Source of the DNA: Candidatus Acidiferrales bacterium
GTDB taxonomy: Bacteria; Acidobacteriota; Terriglobia; Acidiferrales; UBA7541
Direction: 5' to 3'
Assembly: GCA_030037775.1 (NCBI GenBank)
Contig: JASHQB010000338.1
Span: forward strand, 1-64,000
Length of the DNA: 64,000 nt
Under the pieces are notes generated by a model that saw only the letters and a program-made list of their open reading frames with translations, made no database searches and was not told where the DNA came from. The translations under genes and the position numbers were made by a program. This document shows positions 28,464-37,885 of this stretch, piece by piece (the stretch's first letter is position 1; every line of letters starts with the position of its first letter).

Positions 28464-29318
28464 TCAGCGCTTTTCCTGCCTTCCCACCGCATACCGCGTC
28501 ACCGTAAATTCCCCTTCGCGAACCTCTGCCAGCCCCTTCCGTGCGCGAATCTCTCCCGCCGCCTGCGCCTCCTGAATCCGCGCGCTATCGCTCTCGAACG
28601 TCCCCACACGCACTTCATGCGTCAGGTGGTATTCGATCAATTTGTTGCGCAAGCACCGCACCCCCATGCCGTTCCGCCGCAGCCGCAGATCGATGTCCGT
28701 ATCTTCGCCGCCGCGTCCCAGGAACTCCTCGTTGAATCCGTTCACCGCCGCGAAATCCTTTTTCATGATGGAAAAATTACAGCCCAAAATCCCATTGTTC
28801 TTTGACTCATACAAAATCGGCAGCTCAAACCCGTGCTCGATCACCCGCGCGCGCCCTCTCAGCCATTCCAGGATTAACTTCCCTGCCCGTAAGTCGAGCC
28901 CGCGTTCGTAAATCACTTCTGCAGGCTGCAGGATTTCCCGCCGGATATGCACGCGCCGCCCCGTCAGCGCCACCCGCGGCTCCAAAAAGGCCAAATGATT
29001 GTGAACGAAATTCCGGTGCGGCAGGCAATCGATATCGACAAAAATCAAGCGTTCGGTTCGCGCCACCGAAACCGCGCGGTTCTGGATCCGCGTCTTGCGG
29101 AAATCGCACCTTTCGTGCCGCACATGCACGATTTCACGCGCGAATCTCCCCACCCATTTCCGCAGGATCGGTTCGTAATCCTCCCTCGAGCCGTCATCGG
29201 CGAGGATCAATTCGAAATCCGCAAAACTCTGCCGCGCGAACGCCGCCAGGCTCCATTCCAGAATGTTCGCGTCGTTGTACGTCGCCAGAATGACCGAGGC
29301 AGGTTCCAGCTGTTTCAC
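28464..29318 (-). CDS. Family 2 glycosyltransferase
   Basis: EPASVILATYNDANILEWSLAAFARQSFADFELILADDGS...IFVDIDCLPH...FLGRGGEDTDIDLRLRRNG; probable GTG start. Confidence 0.88.
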   Translation of the reverse strand: MKQLEPASVILATYNDANILEWSLAAFARQSFADFELILADDGSREDYEPILRKWVGRFAREIVHVRHERCDFRKTRIQNRAVSVARTERLIFVDIDCLPHRNFVHNHLAFLEPRVALTGRRVHIRREILQPAEVIYERGLDLRAGKLILEWLRGRARVIEHGFELPILYESKNNGILGCNFSIMKKDFAAVNGFNEEFLGRGGEDTDIDLRLRRNGMGVRCLRNKLIEYHLTHEVRVGTFESDSARIQEAQAAGEIRARKGLAEVREGEFTVTRYAVGRQEKR

Positions 29319-29343
29319 GCGCGTTCTTCTGCGCCGGCGCTCT

Positions 29344-29955
29344 TCACTTCGCGCGTACCGGCATTCGATGGGGAATAAATCGCGGCACACGCCGGCAGTA
29401 TTCGATGTAGGGAGGGCCCAGCCGCGCGCGCAACTCGCGCTCTTCAAATCCAATGACCATCAACACCAGCACCAGCCACACGCCGCAAATCGCCCACATC
29501 AGCGTCGTCGCCGCCAGCAGGCACGCTCCCAGTACCGACGCGATCATTCCCACATATCGCGGATTCCGCAAATACGAATAAATCCCCGTATCCACCACTT
29601 CGCCGCCGCCCGCTAGCTCCGTCTTGCCAATCAGCCGCGACGTCCCCAGGTCCTGCCTCGCGCGCTCGAAAAGCCAAATATCCGCTGCGATCAGCAAGAG
29701 CCCCATCCCAATTTGCAAATCGCCGGGGCGCGCTTGCGCAAGAATAGCGCGGCGAGACACAATCAGCAAAATCGTCATCACGCCCCACGAAGTTACCAGC
29801 GCAGTAATGTACGCCGCACGCAGCCGGCCTCTCCAGTAGCCGATCTGCGGATGCACTACCAGCCAGAAAATCGGGTTGGGCAATTGGAGGAAAAAAACAA
29901 TCGCCGCCGCCCACCGGAAAATGTTCACGGATTCCCCACCGCCGGGATTCGCCAT
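29344..29955 (-). CDS. Isoprenylcysteine carboxyl methyltransferase-like membrane protein
   Basis: Multiple TM, VVDTGIYSYLRNPRYVGMIASVLGACLL...EERELRARLGPPYIEYCRRVPRFIP. Confidence 0.82.
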   Translation of the reverse strand: MANPGGGESVNIFRWAAAIVFFLQLPNPIFWLVVHPQIGYWRGRLRAAYITALVTSWGVMTILLIVSRRAILAQARPGDLQIGMGLLLIAADIWLFERARQDLGTSRLIGKTELAGGGEVVDTGIYSYLRNPRYVGMIASVLGACLLAATTLMWAICGVWLVLVLMVIGFEERELRARLGPPYIEYCRRVPRFIPHRMPVRAK

Positions 29956-30103
29956 CCCGAATGCGCCCGCACCTACCGCGAATTCTAATCAAACGACCAG
30001 CCGGCCGCAATCGAGCTTCCCGATCGCCGAACAAACGCCCATTGACGCCCAACCCATTTCGTTGGAGGATTCTCATTCTCGTTTTTCTTTGACGGAGGGC
30101 CCG

Positions 30104-30460
30104 ATGCCCGAAAAGAACTCATGGAACAAGCTCGAATCCGAAAAGCTGAATGACAAAGTCTCGCGCCAGATGATTTATGGCGAGAGCGCCATGCTCGCGC
30201 GCATCCTTCTTGCCCGCGGCGCGATTGTTCCTCGCCACTCGCACATGAACGAGCAGATCACCTGGATTATTTCTGGCGCGCTCAAGCTGATCTTCGACGA
30301 CGGGGAAAAAATCCTGCGTGACGGCGAGTTTTTGCTCATTCCCGCTAACCTGCCACATGCCGCCGAGGCCCTCGAAGACACGGTGGACATCGATGTCTTC
30401 GCCCCTCCGCGCCAGGATTGGATCAAGAAGACCGATACGTATCTGCGCCGCTCAATTTAG
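30104..30460 (+). CDS. Cupin domain protein
   Basis: ARGAIVPRHSHMNEQITWIISGALKLIFDDGEKILRDGEFLLIPANLPHAAEALEDT. Confidence 0.85.
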   Translation: MPEKNSWNKLESEKLNDKVSRQMIYGESAMLARILLARGAIVPRHSHMNEQITWIISGALKLIFDDGEKILRDGEFLLIPANLPHAAEALEDTVDIDVFAPPRQDWIKKTDTYLRRSI

Positions 30461-30494
30461 CTTTCGCGCTGCGCAAAAACGGGAGAGTGAAGCC

Positions 30495-31286
30495 ATGGAT
30501 CTCGGTCTGAAGGGGCGTGTCGCCATAGTTGCCGCTGCCAGCAAAGGCCTCGGTCGCGCGGTTGCTGAAGAATTCGCCCGCGACGGCGCGGAAGTCGCCA
30601 TCTGCGCCCGTTCCGCCGCCAATCTCAAGAACGCGGCGGACGCCATCCGCAAATCGACCGGCCGCCAAGTATTTTCCCAAGAGCTCGACGTCACCCGGGC
30701 TGACGCCGTTCATGATTTCGTCGCCGCCGTTCAAAAGCGCTTTGGCCGTATCGACATCTGCGTGACCAACGCCGGGGGCCCACCTTCCAAGAAATTCCTG
30801 GATATTTCGCTCGAAGACTGGCGCAACGCATTCGAACTGACCCTCATGAGCGCTGTCTATTTTGCCCGCGAAGTTCTCCCGCTCATGCGCCAGCGCCACT
30901 GGGGCCGCTTGATCGCCATCACTTCCGTTTCCGTCAAGCAGCCCATCGACAACCTGCTGCTCTCCAACTCCCTCCGCGCTGGCGTCACCGGACTGATGCG
31001 CAGTCTCGCCAATGAATTCGGCCCCGAAGGCATCACCGTCAACTGCGTCTGTCCCGGCTACACCCTCACCGAACGCCTCGACGAGCTCGCCGAAATCCAA
31101 GCCAAGAACGCCGGCCTCAGCCGCGAAAAAATCTTCGAACGCTTGGGTGCCCACGTGCCCCTCGGGCGTGTCGGCAAACCAGAGGAGCTTGCCGCCGTGG
31201 TCGCCTTCCTGGCCTCCGAGCGCGCCAGCTACGTCAACGGCTGCTCCATCGCTGTCGACGGCGGCTATGTGAAAAGCTTGTTGTAA
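30495..31286 (+). CDS. SDR family oxidoreductase
   Basis: GRVAIVAAASKGLGRAVAEEFARDGA...VTNAGGP...VNCVCPGYTLTERL...SYVNGCSIAVDGGY. Confidence 0.88.
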   Translation: MDLGLKGRVAIVAAASKGLGRAVAEEFARDGAEVAICARSAANLKNAADAIRKSTGRQVFSQELDVTRADAVHDFVAAVQKRFGRIDICVTNAGGPPSKKFLDISLEDWRNAFELTLMSAVYFAREVLPLMRQRHWGRLIAITSVSVKQPIDNLLLSNSLRAGVTGLMRSLANEFGPEGITVNCVCPGYTLTERLDELAEIQAKNAGLSREKIFERLGAHVPLGRVGKPEELAAVVAFLASERASYVNGCSIAVDGGYVKSLL

Positions 31287-31325
31287 AAAAAAACGGCCGC
31301 CGCCTCCAGGACGGCATCGGTTCCA

Positions 31326-31898
31326 TCATTTCTTGGTACGCCGCGCCAGTCTCCGCTTCTTGCCGGGTCGGTTCGTGACGTCAAGCTCGTATTCGCTCTG
31401 CACCAACCCGCTCTTGTAACAACGTGTCGCGACGTGACGAAGACGGATGTCCTGCGGCACTGAACCAAACAGCGGAATGCCCGTTCCAATCAGCACCGGC
31501 ACGCGCGTGATCACCATTCGGTCGATACAGCCGGCCGCGAGAAATCTCTGAATCGTGATGCCTCCGTCTATGTAAGCGTGTTTGAAGTCGCGGGACTTAA
31601 GCTGCTCTACGATTTCCCTCGGTTCGCCGGACATCTGCTCGACAACCCCACCTTTGATTGCTGAGAAATCGAGCTTACCGCTGCTCAGCACGACCACCGG
31701 CTTCTTTCCGTAAGCCCACTGCCCGAAGCCCAGCACGACTTCGAATGTTTTCCGGCCAATCACCACGACGTCCACACTGGCATAGAATTCGTCGTAGCCG
31801 TGCGACTCCGTCCCGCCGGCGTCCAAGAAATCCAGCGCATGGTTCGGCCGGGCAAGAAACCCATCGACGCTGACTCCACAGAAAACCGAGGTTTTCAC
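31326..31898 (-). CDS. Dihydrofolate reductase family (RibD C-terminal-like) protein
   Basis: VFCGVSVDGFLARPNHALDFLD...VVIGRKTFEVVLGF...HAYIDGGITIQRFLAAGCIDRMVITRVPVLIGTGIPLFG. Confidence 0.88.
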   Translation of the reverse strand: MKTSVFCGVSVDGFLARPNHALDFLDAGGTESHGYDEFYASVDVVVIGRKTFEVVLGFGQWAYGKKPVVVLSSGKLDFSAIKGGVVEQMSGEPREIVEQLKSRDFKHAYIDGGITIQRFLAAGCIDRMVITRVPVLIGTGIPLFGSVPQDIRLRHVATRCYKSGLVQSEYELDVTNRPGKKRRLARRTKK

Positions 31899-32031
31899 AC
31901 CACGCCTCCTGCCCCGGGACTATCCCGCGAGCAAAATTCGCAAATCCCTCAGATTATTCGCTGCCGGCCCGGTCACATGAAAAAACCTGCCGCGCGATAT
32001 GTTTTCGATCCGCCATTCAATTTTGCACGAC

Positions 32032-32370
32032 CTATCCCTTCGACTTCCACAGTCCTACGGTGTTCCCCTCCGGATCCTGCATCCACGCAAAAGTCCCGCC
32101 CGGAATGTCCGTAGGTGGCACCAAGATTTTTCCACCGAGCGAACTCGCCTGGTCCAAAGACTTCTGGACGTCATCCACTTGCACATAAAAAATCGTGTAG
32201 TGGTGGGGCTCGTGTCCCAACGTCGTGAAGTGGCCCGTCAGCAGGCCACCGGTGTCAATCATTCCCGCGGGACCCATCTGCGTGATTTTCCAGTCGAACA
32301 GCTTCGCGTAGAACTCCTGAGTCTTCGCGCTGTCCCTACATCCGATTTCGAAATGCACGACGGGATGCAT
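32032..32370 (-). CDS. VOC family (glyoxalase-like) protein
   Basis: VVHFEIGCRDSAKTQEFYAKLFDWKI...VQVDDVQKSLDQASSLGGKILVPPTDIPGGTFAWMQDPEGNTVGLWKS. Confidence 0.9.
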   Translation of the reverse strand: MHPVVHFEIGCRDSAKTQEFYAKLFDWKITQMGPAGMIDTGGLLTGHFTTLGHEPHHYTIFYVQVDDVQKSLDQASSLGGKILVPPTDIPGGTFAWMQDPEGNTVGLWKSKG

Positions 32371-32544
32371 GTTTTTCTCCTTGCGTCATTCGCTGACCAA
32401 CACTTCAGGTTTCAAGATATTTGGCGGTCTTCGTCTCTAAAGAATGTTCCTAGGTGGATTTACGGGTTTTACGACCGAAACGCGCAAAGCTACGGGACAA
32501 CCGGCTCCGCGGAGCATTTTCTACCCGCAACCGAATTCCCTGCG

Positions 32545-35061
32545 CTACCCCGCCGCCAGCAAGTCGCGTTGGCGCGTTAAGCGTTGGGTTCGCTCCCGCG
32601 CGAAGCGTTCAACACCCTTGAGAATCGAGGCCTGATCCAAATGGGCCTCCGCGATCACCTCCGCCTCCAGGCCGCCGGACAGCCATTGATCGTCCCAGTC
32701 AGACGTAAGGGAATATTCGTCGGTGAGAGGCCCAACGTTGCGTAACGGCCAGACGCGGCGTGTGCCGGTACTGACCACCATCAGGTCATAGACGGCTTCG
32801 GGAGGCAGCACCGTTCGGCGGTAGCTCTCGGGCTGCCTGTCGAACAATTCCTCGCTTACGGCAGAAATAATTCTTACGTTGATGCCTCGCTCGTCCAAAT
32901 TGGGAAGCCCTCTTACGACGTTCATAGTCGCGCTCGCTCCCTGGACGATCACGTAGCCCTGGCGGGGCCGGCGCGGCGCAAAATCGCGAATCACATAAAA
33001 TCCCTTGGCCGCGGCAGTGATATCGGGATCGGCAAAGCCGCTGCGGTCGACTACGGGAAAATCGGGCCGCGCTACCTCAATAATGATGATGCCGACCTTG
33101 GGGTCACGCGCAGCGATCTCCGCGGCGGCAAAATACCCGGGCGCCACGTCGTTGTAATCCCAGAAACTCAGGTTGATAGTCTGTCCCCGCGGAAAGAGTT
33201 TCCATACCTGCGGCGCGAAAATGCCGAAGTGCGTGCGGGCATCCGCAGCCGTTTCCGGCCCGGAATGCGCGGCCAAAATGTGAAGCACGCCCACGCGAAA
33301 CTTGCTGTCCTGATTTTGTTGACTCCACACACGGGCGGGCGTGTACATCAGCGGCGTGAAAGCGCCATACGTGCCGCTGAGGGCCCACACTCCCGCAAAT
33401 TTTGTGGGATCGACAGAAGCACTCTGGCTCACAAGCCCGATGGCCGTCGAAGCATTGCCTGCTTCCTGAATGGCGGCCTTCAGACGCGTGCCGAGCGGAT
33501 TTTTTTCAGGATCATAGTGGCCCCACAAACTGCCGTGCTCGACGTTGATCGACTCCGATAGATCAGCGGCCAAGGTCAAGAAGCGGTGATCCGTCACATA
33601 GTTCATCCACTTGATGACTTCCGAGATCGCGCGCCTCGCTCCGGCAACTTCCCCAGGTTTGCGAAATAGAGCAATCCCTAATTCCTTCTGCTTTCCGGAA
33701 ATTGCATTCGTTATCGTGAGCTTCTGCGGCTCGCGCGGCAAATTCGCGACTCGCAAGCGGTCATCCAGAAAGGGATCGTGCTTAACATCGATGCGAAGAG
33801 GAACGTCGTCCTTCACTGTGTCGCCAATCGCCACCAGTCGGTCGGCCAGCCAGTCGCCCAAGCCATTGCGGTCAAGCACCGACATGACGACATCAATGTT
33901 CGTTTTGAATTGAATCAGGCGCTCCCGGGGATCCGTCACCGGACCCTGCCGGATGCCCTTGAATTCAACACCATAGTGGCGCTCGAAGGTCGCCGCCAGA
34001 GCGACAAAATATTCCGAGTTCATTTTGAATGCATAAGGATGGCTCGCATAGCCAAGCACCTGCGGGCCATTGTTGGGAATCTCACCGTGAACCGCGCCGG
34101 GCCAGTAGCCCTTGAGAGTCTTGCCAATCGCTATCATGGGACGCCGGTCCGCCGGATCCCATTTGTCCATGGCTTTCAGCACGCCGACGATTTGCCCGTA
34201 ATCGTGGCCGTCTTCCATCGTAAACACGTTCCAACCGTACGAAGTCCACTGATCGATGATTCTGTAGCCGTCGTACTTTTCGGCAATAACGCCGCCAAGC
34301 AGCGAATCATCAATGCCGCTATTATTGTTGGAGAAGAGAATCCGCAAGCGTTTGCCAACCTGAAGTGCAACGGCCTGTGTCTTTAACTCCTGCGCATGGC
34401 CCTCGGTCATGGCAAATTCGCCTTCGAAGGCGATGACCTTGGGAGAACTTGGGGCGCCGATGAAATTCCAGAACGCGGCTTTTCCGGCGGCTGTCGCCAC
34501 GCCAATGCCGGAAGGGCCCCCATTCACATCATTGGTGAGATCCGTCGACTCGGAATGCCCGGCCAAGGCTCGAATACCGCGCCCTTTGGCTTGGGCAAAC
34601 AGGGGATCATTTTCCAATCCCAGGCTTGGCAACAGCGTTCTCAGTGCTTCCGCGTTTCTGCGAAATCCAAGAGCGTCCACCGGCAACATAGCGACACGCG
34701 GATCGACTTTGTAGAGCGAGTCGCCGGTCAGCTCGAACTTTCGCGCCAAAGCCTGACCCATGATCATCCACAGGGCATAGGACGTTGGAACACAATGGCC
34801 GCCGGCCAGCATGAATTTATCCGCGTAAGGATGCTTGGGTCGCCGGTAGTCATAACGTAGACCGCCTAGCTCCGGCCCAGCGAGGTGCACGGCTACGTTA
34901 TACGGAGTGTAGGCGAGAGGCCCCCCAAAATGGCCCGTTTGCGCGTAATTGCCAAGCAGCACGAGGGTCATGCAGGTCATGTAACCGATATCTTCCATGT
35001 GGCGGTCATATGCCGCACGAGCTGGAGATATGGGTGATAGCTGTGTGTCGGTGGTTGCCAC
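32545..35061 (-). CDS. Transketolase-like thiamine-diphosphate enzyme (838 aa)
   Basis: HFGGPLAYTPYNVAVHL...FMLAGGHCVPTSYALWMIMGQA...NGGPSGIGVATAAGKA...FEGEFAMTEGHAQELKTQAVALQVGKRLRILFSNNNSGID. Confidence 0.7.
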   Translation of the reverse strand: MATTDTQLSPISPARAAYDRHMEDIGYMTCMTLVLLGNYAQTGHFGGPLAYTPYNVAVHLAGPELGGLRYDYRRPKHPYADKFMLAGGHCVPTSYALWMIMGQALARKFELTGDSLYKVDPRVAMLPVDALGFRRNAEALRTLLPSLGLENDPLFAQAKGRGIRALAGHSESTDLTNDVNGGPSGIGVATAAGKAAFWNFIGAPSSPKVIAFEGEFAMTEGHAQELKTQAVALQVGKRLRILFSNNNSGIDDSLLGGVIAEKYDGYRIIDQWTSYGWNVFTMEDGHDYGQIVGVLKAMDKWDPADRRPMIAIGKTLKGYWPGAVHGEIPNNGPQVLGYASHPYAFKMNSEYFVALAATFERHYGVEFKGIRQGPVTDPRERLIQFKTNIDVVMSVLDRNGLGDWLADRLVAIGDTVKDDVPLRIDVKHDPFLDDRLRVANLPREPQKLTITNAISGKQKELGIALFRKPGEVAGARRAISEVIKWMNYVTDHRFLTLAADLSESINVEHGSLWGHYDPEKNPLGTRLKAAIQEAGNASTAIGLVSQSASVDPTKFAGVWALSGTYGAFTPLMYTPARVWSQQNQDSKFRVGVLHILAAHSGPETAADARTHFGIFAPQVWKLFPRGQTINLSFWDYNDVAPGYFAAAEIAARDPKVGIIIIEVARPDFPVVDRSGFADPDITAAAKGFYVIRDFAPRRPRQGYVIVQGASATMNVVRGLPNLDERGINVRIISAVSEELFDRQPESYRRTVLPPEAVYDLMVVSTGTRRVWPLRNVGPLTDEYSLTSDWDDQWLSGGLEAEVIAEAHLDQASILKGVERFARERTQRLTRQRDLLAAG

Positions 35062-35415
35062 TTTAGCTCCTGATTTTCAGCATCATGCGGGATCCAGGGA
35101 AGGCCGCAATCGGCTTGGATTGCCAGCTGCCGTACTCCATACGAAGAGGAACTCCGCGATTAATCTTCGAAATCTAACGTATGGCGCCGACAGTATACTA
35201 TGGGAGCGATTATCTATGCACATCTCGCCCGCTTGGACGAAGGTGTTCGCATCCGTCAAGCCGGCCCACATCGAACACGGTGCAATCTCAGTTCTCACCT
35301 TGCAGGCTAGATCACTGAAGTGGTCACCCAGCCTTCATGCAGTGAATAGACATGGAAATCACCCGTGCCGAAGTTTCATTGCGCCGCTGTAGGTTCCAGT
35401 TTATATTTGCTCGCA

Positions 35416-35703
35416 ATGCACGATCCTCTGGTTCAATACCTCGTTGGCGCTGGCATCCTGAGCGTGGGCTTGATGATTCTGCTCTCCTCGGCGGAGATCG
35501 CCCACAGCCTCGGCCGTTTCTGGGAGCGCTGGACCAGCAGGCGCCCGCCCGGCGCCTCCGCGACGAATATCGATCCTCCTCCGCCTCTTTACCGCGCGCG
35601 CCTCATCATCTGGCGCACCCTCGGCGTTTTGATCATCGCCGACGGCCTGATCTGGCTCGCCCTCGCCACCGCCGGGATTTTCCGTCTTTTCCCGCGCCGC
35701 TAA
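35416..35703 (+). CDS. Small membrane hypothetical protein
   Basis: Two predicted TM segments in a complete 95-aa ORF. Confidence 0.5.
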   Translation: MHDPLVQYLVGAGILSVGLMILLSSAEIAHSLGRFWERWTSRRPPGASATNIDPPPPLYRARLIIWRTLGVLIIADGLIWLALATAGIFRLFPRR

Positions 35704-35793
35704 ACTCATTTCGTCCGTGCCAGAATGCCGGCTGCGCGTTCACGCCACAAATCGCTTCGGCCGCCGCATTCATCAGTTGTAGACTCAACGCGA

Positions 35794-37167
35794 ATGTTCC
35801 AATACGCCGCAACGCTTCATCACACCACCGAGCAGCGCCTGGCCGCCGGCAAGAAGCTCCGAGAAAAAGTCCCGCGCTCGGCCCACGCGAAGTGGCTTCC
35901 TCCTCGGAATCGCCGCGACCCGATTGAGCTCCTGAAAGCCTCCGACCGTGGGCGCCTTCCCGCGCTGCTTCCTATCCGCTACGCCAGGATGCGCCGATCT
36001 CCCTTCGCCTTTTTCCGTGGCGCCGCGGCCATCATGGCCGCCGACCTCGCTGCCACTCCTGTCAGCGGCGTTCGCCTTCAAGCCTGCGGCGATTGCCACG
36101 TCGCCAATTTCGGCGGATTCGGCACTCCCGAAAGAAATCTCGTCTTCGACATCAACGACTTTGACGAAACCCTCCCCGCTCCTTGGGAATGGGACGTCAA
36201 ACGCTTGGCCACCAGCATCGTGCGCGCCACGCGAGACGTTGGCATCCACGAGCACAACTGTTCCAGCGCTGCCCGTGCTTCCGTCGAATCCTACCGCAAG
36301 CATATGCGCGAATACGCCGCGATGACCGCCATCGAAGTTTGGTACTCGCACCTCGACTTGAAAATTCTCGCCCAAAACGCCACATCCGCTGCCGCCAGAA
36401 AGCACTGGCTGAAAACTATAGACAGGGCCGTACACCATACGCTGGGACATGACTTCCCGAAAATCACCGCCATTCGCAACGGCCGCCCGCGCATCGCCGA
36501 CCGCCCGCCTCTCATCTACCATCCGCGTGAAATTGCCGCCATCGGCAAACGCGTGTCTGACATGTTTCAGAAGTATCGCCAGACTTTGGCCGATGAACGC
36601 CGCATCGTTCTCGACCGCTACGAGCTCGTCGACGTCGCCCGCAAGGTCGTCGGCGTCGGCTCCGTCGGAACACGCTGCGCCGTTGCTCTTTTGATGGCCG
36701 GCCCGCACGATCCGCTGCTGCTTCAATTTAAGGAGGCCCGCCGCTCTGTCCTTGAGCCATATGCCGGCAAGAGCGCCTATGAGAATCAGGGTGAGCGCGT
36801 CGTCGCCGGACAGCGCATGCTCCAATCCGCCAGCGATGTTTTTCTCGGTTGGACCCGTGATGATGCTGGCCACGACTACTATTTCCGCCAGCTTCGCGAC
36901 ATGAAAATGAAGGTAGACGTCGAATCAATGTCCAAGGGCGATTGGTTCGAGTATGTCGAGCTTTGCGGATGGGCGCTGGCGCGCGCTCATGCTCGCACCG
37001 GCGATCCTGCGCTCATCGCCGGCTACCTGGGTAAGAGCGGCGCCTTCGACGACGCTATCGAGAAATTCGCTCTCGCTTACGCCGACCAGACCGAGCGCGA
37101 CCACGCCGCGTTGCTCAAGGCCATTCGCGCCGGCGCCATCCAAGCACGCTCCAAAACCCCCGCCTGA
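35794..37167 (+). CDS. DUF2252 family protein
   Basis: PIRYARMRRSPFAFFRGAAAIMAADLA...QACGDCHVANFGGFGTPERNLVFDINDFDETLPAPWEWDVKRLATS. Confidence 0.92.
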   Translation: MFQYAATLHHTTEQRLAAGKKLREKVPRSAHAKWLPPRNRRDPIELLKASDRGRLPALLPIRYARMRRSPFAFFRGAAAIMAADLAATPVSGVRLQACGDCHVANFGGFGTPERNLVFDINDFDETLPAPWEWDVKRLATSIVRATRDVGIHEHNCSSAARASVESYRKHMREYAAMTAIEVWYSHLDLKILAQNATSAAARKHWLKTIDRAVHHTLGHDFPKITAIRNGRPRIADRPPLIYHPREIAAIGKRVSDMFQKYRQTLADERRIVLDRYELVDVARKVVGVGSVGTRCAVALLMAGPHDPLLLQFKEARRSVLEPYAGKSAYENQGERVVAGQRMLQSASDVFLGWTRDDAGHDYYFRQLRDMKMKVDVESMSKGDWFEYVELCGWALARAHARTGDPALIAGYLGKSGAFDDAIEKFALAYADQTERDHAALLKAIRAGAIQARSKTPA

Positions 37168-37256
37168 CGCCAAATCACCGCCAGCCTCTCGCGCCTAGCT
37201 CGAAGCCATGAGCACGCCTCTCATCCTGCTCAGGGGCCAGCCCTAACGGAGATTCC

Positions 37257-37652
37257 CTACTTGTTTTGCGACTTAATCATCTCGTGCACCGCTGCTTTCC
37301 ACTCGGCGCACTTCTTCTCCCCGTCTGCGGAATGCGGGTTTGTTACCACCATGCCAACGGGCTGGCCGTTTCCGGCCGATTCAGCGTTATGGCTTGTAAC
37401 CGCTTCGGTGCCACGAAACGTCCCGAGGGATTTTGACCAGTAGCGCTTGTGTTCATGGCCGTATTCGGCGAAAGCCAGAACACTCCAATAATCGACCATC
37501 GCGACTTGTGAAGCTTCGTTGAAAACGCAAGCATAGTTGCTTATTGGCTGTCCATGGGATACGAGGGGCGGCATGGGCAACGGTTTCGGTTCTTTCCCCG
37601 ATGCCGCGACGCAAGGAAACACGAGCAGCAAACCCAATATCCAACGTCCCAT
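37257..37652 (-). CDS. Secreted hypothetical protein
   Basis: MGRWILGLLLVFPCVAASG signal peptide. Confidence 0.55.
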   Translation of the reverse strand: MGRWILGLLLVFPCVAASGKEPKPLPMPPLVSHGQPISNYACVFNEASQVAMVDYWSVLAFAEYGHEHKRYWSKSLGTFRGTEAVTSHNAESAGNGQPVGMVVTNPHSADGEKKCAEWKAAVHEMIKSQNK

Positions 37653-37885
37653 CAAGGTCTCCTTTCCGAGTCCGCCGGGCGTAACACACCTCGCCCGTTT
37701 TGACCGCCGCATTAACGGAGCTGCTCCTTAACTCTGACTTATATTCCAGTTGACGGGAGAAACACAACTAGCATCATTGCGTAGGTGTGACTGCTCACTT
37801 TTGCAGGTGCGTATCTCTTACCCCGGCCTTTCATTGACCAACCCTTGCAGCACGACTATATTGGCTCTATCACGTCTAAGCGCCC

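Noticed and set aside
35785-36873. 362-aa minus-strand ORF opposite DUF2252 gene
   Set aside because: Antisense shadow; DUF2252 motifs on the plus strand are clear.
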